64,000 nucleotides of DNA from Acanthochromis polyacanthus (GCF_021347895.1 NC_067128.1:1980010-2044009), one strand, 5' to 3'; numbered from the stretch's first letter, positions 34,701-45,765 are shown. Notes: generated by a model from the sequence alone, not told the origin. Numbers and translations: made by a program.

Positions 34701-35260
34701 AGGTACGATGAGTGGATGGTGGCATAAACCAGAGACCAGACTGTCAACCAGAAGGGTTCGCATCCTGTGATGGACAACAGACCTTCAGCGTCAGGTTAAA
34801 GTTTTGTTTTCTGTTATTAATGTTTGGTTTTCACTTGTTGACTGGTAAGGTATAGACCAAAACACTCAAGTTTGGTTCAGTTTAGTAAAATATCACAATT
34901 TGTTTACATACTTTCACACGTTAAAAGCTTGACTAAGGTGATTAAGAGTTATGGTAATGTCATGGTTTGGGTTAAAATGTGATGTTTGCACTCCACGTTC
35001 CACTACATTTTCTGGGTTACCAAGGTGACAGGTCCAGCCTCATTTAAAACATGACTGGTTGGCTAAAAACGAGCAACAGTTAGGCAATGAAATGATTGCT
35101 AAAGATGCTTTGATTGGATGCATATTTGTGATACGTTACCAACAAATATAACCTGGCAAAAACAATGTCTCCCCCAAAGTGTAACTGAAGGTACATGTCC
35201 GCTCGATGCGTTTTCCCTGCATATAAATACGCCGCATCTGAAAATTGCCTACATGGTTTG
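34700..35260 (+). mobile_element. SINE-like repeat R-A with tRNA-like head
   Basis: The head at 34705-34790 has an A-box-like GATGGTGGCATAAACCAG and a B-box-like GGGTTCGCATCCTG about 30 bp later, the spacing of polymerase III internal promoters. The body follows, with GGTTTGGGTTAAAATGTGAT, CCACTACATTTTCTGGGTTA and CCCCCAAAGTGTAACTGAAG. It forms the left arm of the large inverted repeat. Confidence 0.55.
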
Positions 35261-36105
35261 CAGTCACTAGCAGGCCATTATGTGGTCACATCACAACACT
35301 TACCTGCAGATGCATCGGACCAACATGGCGGCCCGGTCGAAAACTTTCTCTTTCATTTCGAAAACCCTTCAGTGAAAAGTATTTCTGAAAGCATTTGAGG
35401 CGAGACATAATCTGTGCAGCAGATGAATCTCTCCTCGTTTTAGGCCACCGATGACTAGCTCAGACCTTTGACGAAAGTTTTTTGAGATGCGTCGGACCTC
35501 CACACGCCACATTGAATTTGCGTAAAGTAGAAGTCAAATCTATTTTATACAAATGAGTTGCAGCCCGCTCTGAGGAGACGCGCCGGATCGTAGCTTGAAA
35601 TGCACCGCAACCGGACTAGCTCGCTGCGTGTTGGTGTGGTTGAAGTGCATTCGATGCATCGTGAAACTCGCCCACCGATTTTCAGATGCGGCGCGTTTAC
35701 ATTCAAGACATTTATTTGTCACAACACAATTATACATAGTATAATGTGCAGGGAAATGCATTGAGACATGCAGCAAAAACGCATCTCGTGGACGGACACG
35801 TACCTTCAGTTACGCTTTGGGGGAAACATTGTTTTTTCCAGATTACGTTTGTTTGTAACTTATCACAAATACGCATCAAATTAGTGCATCTTTGCCAGTT
35901 ACTGTTGCTCGTTTTTTGCCAACCAGTCATATTTCAGATGAGGTTGGACCCGTTGCCTTGGTAACCCAGAAAATGTAGTGGAACATGGAGGTCACATTGT
36001 AACCCAAACTATGACATTTCCTGAACTCTTAATGACCTTAGTCAAACTTTTAACATGTGAAAGTGTGGAAACAAATTCTGATATTTTACATGTAGCTTTA
36101 AAAAG
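34880..36105. repeat. Large inverted repeat, arms ~380-440 bp, spacer ~400 bp
   Basis: The left arm (about 34880-35260) and the right arm (about 35660-36105) are reverse complements with scattered substitutions. Examples are CCCCCAAAGTGTAACTGAAG near 35172 against CTTCAGTTACGCTTTGGGGG near 35804, and GGGTTACCAAGGTGACAGG near 35012 against CCGTTGCCTTGGTAACCC near 35950. The spacer has a CpG-rich module GATGCGTCGGACCTCCACAC near 35487 that recurs in the hAT MITE at 25.05 kb. It could be two oppositely inserted repeats or a single foldback element. Confidence 0.8.
35655..36105 (-). mobile_element. SINE-like repeat R-A, right-arm copy
   Basis: Minus-strand copy of the R-A body, with GGTAACCCAGAAAATG and AACCCAAACTATGACATTTC. 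It lacks the tRNA-like head. Confidence 0.6.
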
Positions 36106-36859
36106 TATTTTAGTCGTTTAGGAATCTAACTTTGTGGAGACTGGGTCAGCTGTACAGTCCTACTGTCTGCACACATGCTTTTTAGAGGAATATATATATT
36201 CATAATTTGGGATTTGAAACCGCAGCGCAGCAGTTCCTATCAGTCACTGTATGTACCTGGGACAGACTGTATATTCAGCTTGAGAAGCACTTAAAGATGA
36301 TGAGGTTACCACGGTTATAAATAAGCAGCCAGACATGGAGAGAAGCAGGGAAAAAAATATATATCATCTGCGTTCTCACGGTTTGAAACTTAAATTCTTC
36401 CATATTTTTTTAAACAATCACCAGCAGAGAAGCGTTTGATCTAAATCAAAAGCTGTTGCTGATCACACGCGTTCTGATTAATATGGCAGGAAGTCCTTAC
36501 ATGAAAGCTCATAAAAACATTCTATGGAGGCTGCTTCCTGCTCCTGCTGCTTGAATTGTCCTCCGCCGGTTCAGAGGAAATGGAGCCGTGTGCACAGATG
36601 GGAGCCCACGCCGCCCTCACCACCACCCCCATCACTAAAAAGGTTTGTGTCCTGGTGTTTGCACCTCTCTGCCTCACATTTGTCACAGTCTGTATTTAGG
36701 TATGGAAGGTCACCCGAGCATGTGCCTAATTTCCCGTATGGCAGCGTGGGAGGGCGCAGCTTGACTCCTGGTGTTGACACTGGCTCGGCGACGGTCCGAA
36801 CGCTCGGCCGGTTGACGAGAGGGAGTCCCGCCCCGCCTGCCTCTTTGTGCAGAATGAAT
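36106..36859. other. Unique DNA, no gene seen
   Basis: The frames at 36524-36877 (plus) and 36571-36780 (minus) overlap on opposite strands. Both are Pro/Ser/Gly-rich, as expected from composition. No gene assigned. Confidence 0.35.
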
Positions 36860-37140
36860 ATTAATAATTCAAAGTGATCTCAATCTCGCCAGGCTCTGAG
36901 GCTGCTGCCCATTACCCCAAGATGAGCTGATATTGCCTCTGCATTAAAGGCCACCGACAGGCAGAAGGCAGAGGAGGAAAACGGTGATGGCCTGCTAAAA
37001 GGCACCCCTGAGGTTCCTGCTATCAGCTCAACCGGGGTGATAGAATTATATTGCTTCGCAGCTATATGTGCATATAGAAAGCTGCCACTATTAGGCAGCT
37101 AAATGTGTACACAGAGGACTGATTTCTTATTTGAGTCCGT
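36860..37140. other. Candidate conserved non-coding element
   Basis: Contains ATGAATATTAATAATTC near 36854, CTGCATTAAAGGCCACC near 36937 and mirror-like CAGCTATATGTGCATATAG near 37060 followed by AGGCAGCTAAATGTG. Non-repetitive and A/T-motif rich. Regulatory function is inferred only. Confidence 0.3.
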
Positions 37141-37464
37141 CAACCTGTCTGTAACCCTGAAAAAGATAGAAATCTCTTTCGATCCATTTACTCGCCTCGT
37201 TTTCCTTAATTCACCCTTATTTTCTGAGCTCCAGATTTAGCTGACGCACAGCGCCAAACAAAGCCGCCGTGTGGAAATGGCTTCCCACCCACAGGGAGAA
37301 ATGGATGGTAAAAAAGGTTGGGTTGACCTGATGTCGCGTTCTCTGGGTTTTCATGCACTGATCCCTGTAGCGAGGTGGGATGATGTCTAATCTAACTCAC
37401 ACTGCTAGCCTGATGCATCTGCTTTCACCCTGCTGGCACACCAACTACCTTAATCTGTCTGGGT

Positions 37465-37497
37465 GGTGTCACATGATAGCTGCTATCATGTGACACC
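37465..37497. promoter_or_regulatory. Perfect 33-bp palindrome with two TCATGTG-type sites
   Basis: GGTGTCACATGATAGC, one T, then GCTATCATGTGACACC: 16-bp arms without mismatch around a single base. Each arm contains a TCACATGA/TCATGTGA word, an E-box-like site of the MITF/TFE type. No repeat family surrounds it. It may be a dimeric binding site, a cruciform-prone motif or a chance remnant of a small foldback. Confidence 0.6.
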
Positions 37498-38260
37498 GTG
37501 CTCACAAATAACCGGAATAAAGACACAAAACACATAACCGCATCAAAAGATGAGCTTTCATCCAATTGACAGCTTATTGTCTGTGACAGGTGAGGAGGTC
37601 CGCGTAAATAGATTAAAGGGAAAAGCAGTATTTCAGTGTCATTTTGATACTTTTATCTGGTGGGAGTGTTGATTTACTGATTTGACGATGACAACAGCAT
37701 CTCTAGATGGTAAAAGTGACACATAAAGCCTGTCGTATAAATTCAAACAACATCATCTCAAATCTAAAAATACATCACTGTAAACTTGTGATGCAAATTT
37801 TGGACAATTTTCATCTTTATCAATAGTCAGTTTATCAACAAGGCAAAGTGAACTCAGTGGACACCATTTATTGTCCTAAAAATGACTTCAAATGCAATAA
37901 CTGGGTCACTCAAATGGTACTTTGGTTTACAGACTAGATGAGTACTCTAGTTAGGAAGCATTAAGCATCACAGAAGGCTTTCTCATTGTGGCATTTCACC
38001 AGCTAAACTCCCACAGCGCACTTTGCTTCCAACACAGAACGCTACTAGCCCGAGTTATTGTCCTCAGGGTAGAACAGTATTAAACAGTAGTGGTTGCATA
38101 ACCAGGTGCTACAGCTAATCTACAATACATTTTGTGAAGTGCATGCCCTTCTTCTGCTTGATCCATTATTGTAATTTACATCAGCTTAATCGTATTATGT
38201 TAATAGTAATAATACACTTACGAAACAGTGTTAGCATCCCAGGGTAAACACAAAACTGTA
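37498..38260. other. Unique DNA, no gene seen
   Basis: AT-rich sequence without recognisable features. Confidence 0.35.
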
Positions 38261-38460
38261 TACAGGGAGTCCTCAACTTACATCAGAGTTCCACTCCTTC
38301 AGATCTACGCAAGTCGATTTTCGCCATAAGTCGGATCTCTGACGAAAATGTAAATGAAGTCGTTCCATGCATCACGATATCAATCAGTTCTTCATAAAAG
38401 TCATGAATACCAACAACTTTCATGCATGTTGAATAATTTTACTAGAAGATAACAGAATAT

Positions 38461-39004
38461 TGTAACAGACTGATGTTGTTGATGCTGAGGTTTCAATGTT
38501 TATTGTTCAGTTCCAGATTTACCTGATGTCAGTGAACGTGCCATGTTTAGTTAGCTCACCTATGATTGGCTGAGAGTCAGCAGTAGAGGGAGCTGGGAAC
38601 GGCAGCTAATTCTGGAGCTAAGTTATGGGGTTTTTCTAGTTATTCGGGAGCTAAGTTACGGGGTTTTTCTAGTTATTCTGGAGCTAAGTTATGGGGTTTT
38701 CTAGTTATTCTGGAGCAAAGTTATGGGGTTTTTCTAGTTATTCTGGAGCTAAGTTACGGGGTTTTTCTAGTTATTCTGGAGCTAAGTTATGGGGTTTTCT
38801 AGTTATTCTGGAGCTAAGTTACGGGGTTTTTCTAGTTATTCTGGAGCTAAGTTATGGGGTTTTCTAGTTATTCTGGAGCTAAGTTATGAGGTTTTTCTAG
38901 TTATTCTGGCGTTGGCTACGGCCCACAGTATCCTGTGTGAAGGTTCAATAAACCAGCAGAGAACCAGATAAAGTCTCACTCATTCATCACAGAGGGTCAC
39001 TACA
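38461..39004 (+). mobile_element. Solo LTR-like element B with expanded internal VNTR
   Basis: Starts TGTAACAGACTGATGTTG and ends GAGGGTCACTACA, flanked by ATAT on both sides as a 4-bp target duplication. GGTTCAATAAACCAGC near 38943 gives an AATAAA polyadenylation signal placed as in an LTR R region. It is the same family as 32645-32947 but in the opposite orientation relative to its host Tigger and at a different position in it. No internal retroelement genes are nearby, so it is a solo LTR. Confidence 0.75.
38611..38910 (+). repeat. Nine-unit 32/33-bp minisatellite inside LTR B
   Basis: Units read TCTGGAGCTAAGTTATGGGG then TTTTTCTAGTTAT. Nine copies are present, against two in LTR A. Units with TACGGGG and TTTTTC partly alternate with units with TATGGGG and TTTTC, which suggests growth by dimer duplication. 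The Gly/Phe/Ser-rich frame across it is an artefact. Confidence 0.95.
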
Positions 39005-39020
39005 ATATTTTGACCTGTTT

Positions 39021-39150
39021 TTACATCTTGACCAATGTTGGTCGGTGTTTCTGTTCCCAGCGTTTTATTCTGTCTAATTTCACTTCCATGGAGACGGCTT
39101 TCCTTTTCTTCCAAGCATCAGAAGAGTCTGACTTACGCTGGGAGCCATAA
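39021..39150 (-). pseudogene. Tigger transposase N-terminal fragment
   Basis: The minus-strand frame reads GSQRKSDSSDAWKKRKAVSM then EVKLDRIKRWEQ. This is the basic leader and first helix of the CENP-B N-terminal-type DNA-binding domain in Tigger/pogo transposases (KRKAxSMEVKLDIIKR-type). The initiating ATG near 39150 is in a different frame, so a frameshift separates start and domain. The rest of the protein, including the DDE domain, is absent. Confidence 0.8.
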
Positions 39151-39184
39151 TGAAGGTAAAAAGTTAGTGAATGCAGCACAATCC

Positions 39185-40500
39185 TGTGATCAATACAACA
39201 GCTGCTAAAATTTTCAATCAAACTGACTGCCACCAAATAAGCCACACCGCTACCTTTGCTTAAACTCAACAGAAGAGTGGAACCAAGAATTTAAAGATAA
39301 GCCAGTCCACAAACTCATTTGCATTCTCTACATGCAATATGCACAAACACACCACATTTTGTCCAAATTACTGAAATGGTGATTCTTGCATTCTGTCTGG
39401 TCAGTGCTAACGAGGTTGTAGCAGCATATAAGAGGGTTCCTGTGTGCAGGGGAGAGACCTAAAAACCTCCGCATCTTGCTACCATATCCACAGGAAAGCA
39501 TCTTTGAATTTAGTTTTTGTTTGATTTGTCCTGAATGAGAGCATGAGAGAGAGTTGGTTAAAAAAAAAAAATTATGCTTTCCATTTGTAGTTCTAATGCA
39601 AGAATGCATTTCCAGAATTGTAAGGTGGCATCACATGTGAGCAGTAGTCATGGAAGATAATATTCATAAAGGACAAAGACATTCAAAGGCAACCATATCT
39701 GCAGTTTTGGTCTCAGTATTATGTAAATGGGGCACATTTCAGAGGTATTTGTGTGAAGCAGAAGGAGCAGGTTCTTTCCTGTGGTTAAGCTGCATTCATA
39801 ACTTAACAAGGGTTAGGTTTACAGGTCAGCAGCACCTGATCCTCCTTACAGCTGTTTCTCAGGAAGTTTCTAAGGAAAATGTGTGAACTATTTAACCTCG
39901 TTCGAAAGGTCAAAATCTTTTTTGGCTTGAGTGGCAATTAGGTACATCCAGCTACAAGGTGATTCAAAGAGACAAGCTGACCTGAGTGGAGCTGAAAATG
40001 TCAGACTGCGTTCTTAACAAGCTGCTCGCTTAAAAATGGTTTTGTACTGCTTACGAGACTGGCTGTCATGCACTTACCCTCAACACAAATAAAATACCCC
40101 AGATTTTGGTTTTGAAGCCAAGACTGCACACAGAGAAACAGAGCTGGGCTTTTTCTGACTCCTGCTTTTATAGTCGGGAAGCTAACTAAATGAAATGAGG
40201 ATCTTTTTGAAAAGCCAGACACGGATGATGAGCAGAATTGATCTTAGATTTAGAGGCCACACGAGCTTAAAACCACATAATGCTTGAATAATTGCCCGGG
40301 AGAAACCGCACAAGCAGGTTTAGTCTCCTCGTCTCCAGAAACAAAGTTGGTTTTCGGTAGGTGTGAGCAGCCGCGAACTTAACATGCAGTCTGGATCTCG
40401 CTATGCTATCACCGCTCTTCCATTTCAGTGGTTTGCACAAATCCATATTAAGCTGTGATATGTCTTTGGGGTTTGGCACCTTCACACCTTCAGCGTCGTG
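39185..40500. other. Unique DNA, no gene seen
   Basis: Minus-strand frames at 39328-39609, 40001-40222 and 40267-40485 and a plus-strand frame at 39650-39886 show no recognisable motifs. No repeats identified. Confidence 0.35.
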
Positions 40501-41160
40501 GAGATGAGAGTCGGCCTGTTAAATATTAATGCGGGGCCAGATGCCCGACTGGCCGCTGGCATTTATCTTAACCTGCTCCAGCAGGTGTGAGCCCAGCAAG
40601 TCCCATCGGCATCCAGGAGGAGCGCTCAACCTCTGGATCATTTAGAGGCGTTAAAGGATTATATCAGCGCTGGACCGAGACTGGGCCAATACACCCGGAG
40701 GGGATGGAGGGGGACAGAGAGAGAGAGGAGAGAGAGGGAGGAATGATTGTGTCTTCTCGGCAGCCAGGAGATGGATGGGGTGTGGTGCTCGCCTGGGCAA
40801 ACACTCCCCGCTGTTTGCTTCCCTCTTCCCATTTTTCTCCCAAGGGCAAACCGAGAATTGAGCGAGCTGCAGCTGTCTGAGAGTGTGAGAGTGTGTGTGA
40901 GCATGAGCGGGTGAAGTTGACCTCCCCGGCCTCTACATAAGTAGCAGGGAATCACCACCAACAAACCTCCCTCCTGGGGCTCTTGGCCACTGGCCCCCAT
41001 CATTACTCCCTCGAGATCCCCAGGCGGCACCGCGGCCCCCTGCTACCAGCCTCGTATTAGCCGTAATGAGGACACCACGGTGAGGAGGAGAGGAAGAAGT
41101 CCCAGCATGTGTCACCGCCGAGAGAAGGCGACACTCTCTAGCTGGGGAAAAAAAAACACG
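40500..41160. other. Candidate conserved non-coding element(s)
   Basis: Non-repetitive and balanced in GC, with CTGTTAAATATTAATGCGGG near 40516, a GAGAGA-rich patch at 40715-40740 and palindromic CTGCTCCAGCAG at about 40573. Opposing frames on both strands overlap throughout, pointing to composition rather than coding. Confidence 0.3.
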
Positions 41161-41739
41161 ACAAGGCTCACTCCTCGACTCCCCTCATTTCCTCGCCTGT
41201 ATTTTTCTGCTACAGGGGCAGAGAAAAGCAGTACATCACGCTGCCGGAGCATCTGTCTCGACCACATGATTTTGGGATCATCAGGACAAGCTGTTGAGAA
41301 TACGGGGAGGATGGGATGAGACAACCTGGTTGCTGTAAAAATCCAACAGTGGCCCATTTTTAATCCAGATAGTGAGTCATGAAACGGTGGTATTCATAAC
41401 TCTATGAAGGACACAACTAAGCCAGGATTTAAGGCATCATTTCTTGTCTCCTTCTGAAGAAAAAAAAACAATCTTTTTTATAATAGATTTGTAGGTTTGA
41501 GACTGAAAAAGGAATCTTGGCTGTTTGTTTGGAGAGTGTATTTGATTCACAGAAAGGGGAGATGGAGAGGCTGCAGAGAGCCAAGGAAAATAATAAGAGC
41601 ACAGCTGTAGAGAAAAAAAGGTTAGCACTGATCTAAGGAAGACCGCATGCTTGCTCTTTCTGGGATCCCAATAAAGGAAACACAGACTGCAGCATAAAAA
41701 CACATGCACTCATTTGTGCTTCTGTTTTCCTATCAGGGT
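41161..41739. other. Unique DNA, no gene seen
   Basis: Minus-strand frames at 41112-41357 and 41437-41709 have no known motif. Confidence 0.3.
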
Positions 41740-42090
41740 CTTTAAGCTAATTTGAATTATTAGACGCTGACTTGTGACCTTGTGTGAGAGGAAAATGAGC
41801 AGCCCCCGCTGAAGGAAAAAGGCAGTACGTTTAAAACCTGCTGTATTTTCCATTAATGTGGCTATTGTGTCATGCTAATGCTGCACTCTTCACCTCCATT
41901 GTAAGGATTCAGGGAGCTTAGCAAGGGAATTAGCGTGAGCTCCCTGTAGCCTTCCAAAGAAAGCTGATTTTTATAAGAATCATATTAAATGTCTAAACTA
42001 AGTTAAACACAGAAATTAGCCACCTGGAATGGACATTTTGCTAACCGCATTAGGGATCTGCAACTCACTGGCTGATCTAATTACAAGAAA
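41740..42090. other. Candidate conserved non-coding element
   Basis: Non-repetitive. It has ATTTTCCATTAATGTGGCTA near 41846, TCATGCTAATGCTGC near 41869 and inverted words CAGGGAGCTTAG and TGAGCTCCCTG around 41910-41948. Enhancer-like appearance only. Confidence 0.3.
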
Positions 42091-43059
42091 ATTCATCTTT
42101 GAACCAGTTTGTTGACGTGTTTGAGGCTGACGTTCACTGTGGGAACGGAGGCGGAAGGAACAGGAAGTGAAAATAGCAAACGTCGGGGAAATGGTAGCGT
42201 TGCTTCGCTTGTTTTTGGGCAAAAACTGTCGCTGCAAAGAGTGGGAAATTTCAATGCCAGACGTGGAAAATCCCTATGTATGCATGGATAATGATAATCC
42301 TAGCTGTGGAACTATAACTAAACATCTTGGAGGTGGTGTTTCACCTTCCAAAAATCGACTGAAACAAGGGCCAAGACCGGCTGATCACATGTTCAGCTTT
42401 CCATACAGCTAAAAAATGACTAATTTATGCATTTGCTGTCAGTCAGACTTGAAAACAAATGTCTAAAAATGATTTGTGTAAAAATCTGACTTCTTTTTCT
42501 TTGATTTAGTTATCAACTACTAAAGGAATCATCAAATATTTTGATGATCAATTAATCTTTTTGAGTCATTCATTAAGAGAAAAAGACAGAAATTCTCCAG
42601 ATTTGAAACTCCTAAATGTGAATAGTTTCTGGTTTCTTTCCTCCTCTATGACAGTAAACTAAATAACTTTGGGTTTACATTTGATGACACCATCATGGCC
42701 TTTGGTAACCACTGATGAACATTTTTCAACATTTTCCAAAGAACTAATTGACTAAAGAAGGAAACATTCAAAAGACTAATCTACAATGACAAAAAGTCCT
42801 ATCTTTACGTCACAATGGAACTAAAGAGTGCAACATTAGCATGACATTTACAGCAACAGTAATTTGAAATATGGCAACTTGAAATACACCAGAATTATCC
42901 TTTAAGCTGCCTTTGCTGGGCATAGAACTATAGCATTACCTGGATGTAAAAGAGAGCATTAATACCAGACTAACTGTTGTTGGACGGTGGTCTATCTGGT
43001 CACAACTGGCAACTAGACCAGCCCTCAGTAGATGGCAGAACCACGGCCAGACCTGTAAC
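42091..43059. other. Unassigned DNA with one short frame
   Basis: A plus-strand frame at 42167-42412 (81 residues) contains CRCKEWEISMPDVENPYVCM and ends near PADHMFSFPYS. I recognise no family, and the flanks show no splice sites or signal. The rest is AT-rich. Confidence 0.3.
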
Positions 43060-43220
43060 TCCACAACTGAGCAGGGGACCTTAGCCTGATCTTCAGTGCC
43101 AAGTTTGATTATCCTGACTTCAGCACTTGCAGAGATATCTGAACGGACATAGCCACATACATACTTACCCAGCCAGCCAGCCAGATACCGAAGCGAATGC
43201 AGTAACCCCGCTGACGTCTA
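43060..43220 (+). repeat. Teleost interspersed repeat tail
   Basis: CCAAGTTTGATTATCCTGAC, then GCAGAGATATCTGAACGGAC, a CATACATACTTACCCAGCCA stretch and CCAGATACCGAAGCGAATGC. I recall this as the 3' portion of a common teleost repeat ending in short tandem tetranucleotides. The class is not determined. Confidence 0.5.
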
Positions 43221-43639
43221 CGTCAGGCGTGGTTAATTACAGGACAGTGGCACTTTGAGTTCCCTTTATTTCTTTAAAATTTAGCTTTCAGATCCCATTT
43301 TGTTCAACCTTTTCAGTAACTTAAAGCCTAATATGTCGCCCCCATGGTATGTCTTTCCGACCATCAGTTCAAAACACTAAAAAGAGGCTAAACTTTATGA
43401 TGATTTACCTGGTTTTAAGACCATTCTAAACCAATGAACTGCTGCTGTTCCCGCCTCCTTCAGGAAGAATGCGCTCTGTCTGTTTTTGATTGATCGTTTA
43501 AGGTTTTGGTTAACTAGGCATTATATAGCATCTTGCCTGAAATCTTACTCACTTGTAAAGCTGGAAGAGTGTCTTCAATGTTAACAGATTTTAGTTTACA
43601 TGTTTTTAACAACATCACAACACAATAAAAACGGGTTTT
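43221..43639. other. Unique DNA, no gene seen
   Basis: AT-rich spacer without recognised features. Confidence 0.3.
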
Positions 43640-43880
43640 CGCCACATGGAACTTCCAATTTGTTACTCGGCGGAGTTACGTGACGATAGCCGTATGTGAA
43701 TCCGTCTGTTCGAAACAATACTCAAAAACAGACAAACGGATACGGATGAAATTTTCAGGGAAGATACAATGAACAACTGGTTAATTTGTGGGGGCGTTTC
43801 CATCAATTCCCACTACATATTTAGGTCACGAGATTCCTTATCCGTACATATTGTACACGCCTGTGTTCAAAGGTCATTCT
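43640..43880 (-). repeat. Interspersed repeat R-D, minus-strand copy
   Basis: On the minus strand it reads ATATGTACGGATAAGG, TCGTGACCTAAATATGTAGT and GGGAATTGATGGAAACGCCC, matching the 180-bp tandem units at 62.18-62.95 kb. The end CGGCGGAGTTACGTGACGAT matches the reverse of the tail at 63240-63275. Confidence 0.75.
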
Positions 43881-45363
43881 GTTTGTGGGTTAATCTATAT
43901 TAAATGGACACTTATTTATGTTTGATGTGATTTCTGATCATCAATAACCAAAAAATAAATAAATAAAAATGCTGCATTTCTGACAATGCCATATGGGGGA
44001 ATGAGCAGCCTTGGAGGAGGACTGCGCTCTCTCAGTGCTTTTCTTGTTTATGATTTGATTAGTTATTGACAAGAAATTGCTGCTAATAATAGCAGGAAAC
44101 AGTGGGACTGAGAAAGATGGTAAAGTTTTGGGTCACAAAACCACAACAGTGACTAAAAGACACCAAAATGCTGTTCTGTCTGAGTGGAACTGCAGATTCT
44201 GGAGGAAAATGTCTGGAGCACAACCTCGTCAACTGAGTTATCGTCCAAATAAAAGTTTTCTAAGTGAAATCACGCGAAAAAAGGAATAAAACACGGCACA
44301 GACCGGTATCTACTGGTGTCTTCCGGAAATTTTTGCTATATTCAGCGTCACGGAGGAGCCAGGAGAGAACAAATGACCTTACTCAATATTCCCCAAACGG
44401 CTCCTTCTGTCAAGACGTCCTCTTGGCATTTTAAGGTCTTGATATTAACAGTAAGTGTCCTTTTGAAATACAGACGTGTATTCTTTTAAAAGCTGAAAGG
44501 CCTCTTTTGTAAAAAGCTCTCCTTAGCACCTCCTCACAGTGAATGGGGGAACTGGTGAAGGTCATGACTACTGGGAGGAAACGTATGAAAACATTCAGCA
44601 GCTCTGTGTGTGTGTGTGTGTCGGCGGTCATGCCTGGACTAGCAGATGGGCATTCGGTATGACTGATGGTCTTGTGAAACATGAAGGTGTTGTGTCAATA
44701 AACGCTGTTCCACCTCATCTATCAACCGCCACTGACGGCAACATGTGCACATTTTCATCCGTTACAATTTGTGTGTCCTGTACACACACACACATGCCCA
44801 CTCAATTACAGTACCTGTACAGTATAAACACAGGAACACACACCTACAAACCTGTGTGTAGCCAGAGGCAGCAGATACACGTTCACTTTTGCTGCAACAG
44901 TCTTCCTGCTTTTTTTGACGCTGTTGCTTATGTGGGAACATGCAGCAGCGAGAAATAAATCGTGTTCAGCAGAGCGTGAAGGTATTGAGTTTTCCACGTG
45001 TTCGTGTGATTTCAGCAGCGAGCCAACGCTACACTTTTCTAACAGCAAGTCTCATGTGAAACTCAAGTTGCTGCAAGAGGTGCGTGGGTTTTCCCAAAGT
45101 TTTGTCTGGTCAGCTTACCTCCTGATTTGTAACTCAAATGTGTGTCAGGAGTTACAGGAAGAAAGAAAAAAACAGCAGTCTGCTTCTGGAAAACTACAAT
45201 ATGTTGCACCACAATCATGCTTGTCTACACGAGAACTAACTGCAGTAATAAAACAGTTTATTTCTGGGTATTTCTTCCTCTCTCGCTGCAAACTCTATCG
45301 ATCATTTCTTGTCCAATCAGCAGCACATTAAAACATTAATTATTTTTATCGGGAATTTATCGG
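43881..45363. other. Unique DNA with short GT and AC runs
   Basis: A (TG)9 run lies at about 44605-44622 and an AC run at about 44780-44793. Frames at 44539-44958 and 44915-45331 overlap in different frames and lack motifs. No gene assigned. Confidence 0.35.
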
Positions 45364-45765
45364 TTAATTAGCCCTCGTGTTGTCCTGCAAGTCAAAATTG
45401 ACCTACTTTAAAGATTAATATGTGGAAAAATCTATATATTTTCACAATTAAATTTCTGAGGTCCACATTTTCAACATTTTTGGGAAACCTTTGAACATTT
45501 TCTGGTGGGAAAACAAAGACATGTTAAAAATGTCTCTCAAAATCCAGCGAAATTTGCTGGATTTTGGTTGATTTTTTTGTGAATGTTCTTAAAGAAAATA
45601 TCAGAAGTTTTACTGTTATATATGGAATTACTTCAGATATTTTTAGGATCTTTTTTAGAATATTTTCATAATATTTATAAGACTTTTCTTGCCAAATTTG
45701 GGGGATTTTTCTTTAAATAAAACTTTTAAAGAATTATTTGGACAGAGTTTGTCCAGATTCCCAAA
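45364..45765 (+). mobile_element. One end of a TTAA-type repeat (CCCTCGTGTTGTCCTGC family)
   Basis: GCCCTCGTGTTGTCCTGCAA followed by GTCAAAATTGACC is the terminus of a widespread teleost element I associate with TTAA insertion sites (TTAATTAG precedes it). An AT-rich body with TTTTGGGAAACCTTTGAACA follows. The opposite end is not found, so the copy is truncated. Confidence 0.6.

Larger units (their letters stand above)
38263..39184 (-). mobile_element. pogo/Tigger-like element, copy B, 5'-truncated
   Basis: The TA-flanked end CAGGGAGTCCTCAACTTAC at 38263 corresponds to the 3' end of copy A. The element runs on the minus strand to about 39184, where similarity stops just upstream of the start codon region (GTGAATGCAGCACAATCC). 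It is interrupted by a solo LTR at 38461-39004. Confidence 0.85.

Noticed and set aside
34756..34770. GGTTCGCATCC as a genuine tRNA gene B box
   Set aside because: No acceptor stem, anticodon arm or cloverleaf can be drawn. It fits a SINE head instead.
36524..36877. 117-residue Pro/Ser-rich plus-strand frame
   Set aside because: No domain is visible, a minus-strand frame overlaps it, and it has no promoter, splice or polyadenylation context.
38789..38971. Gly/Phe/Ser repeat peptide
   Set aside because: It is a translation of the minisatellite inside solo LTR B.
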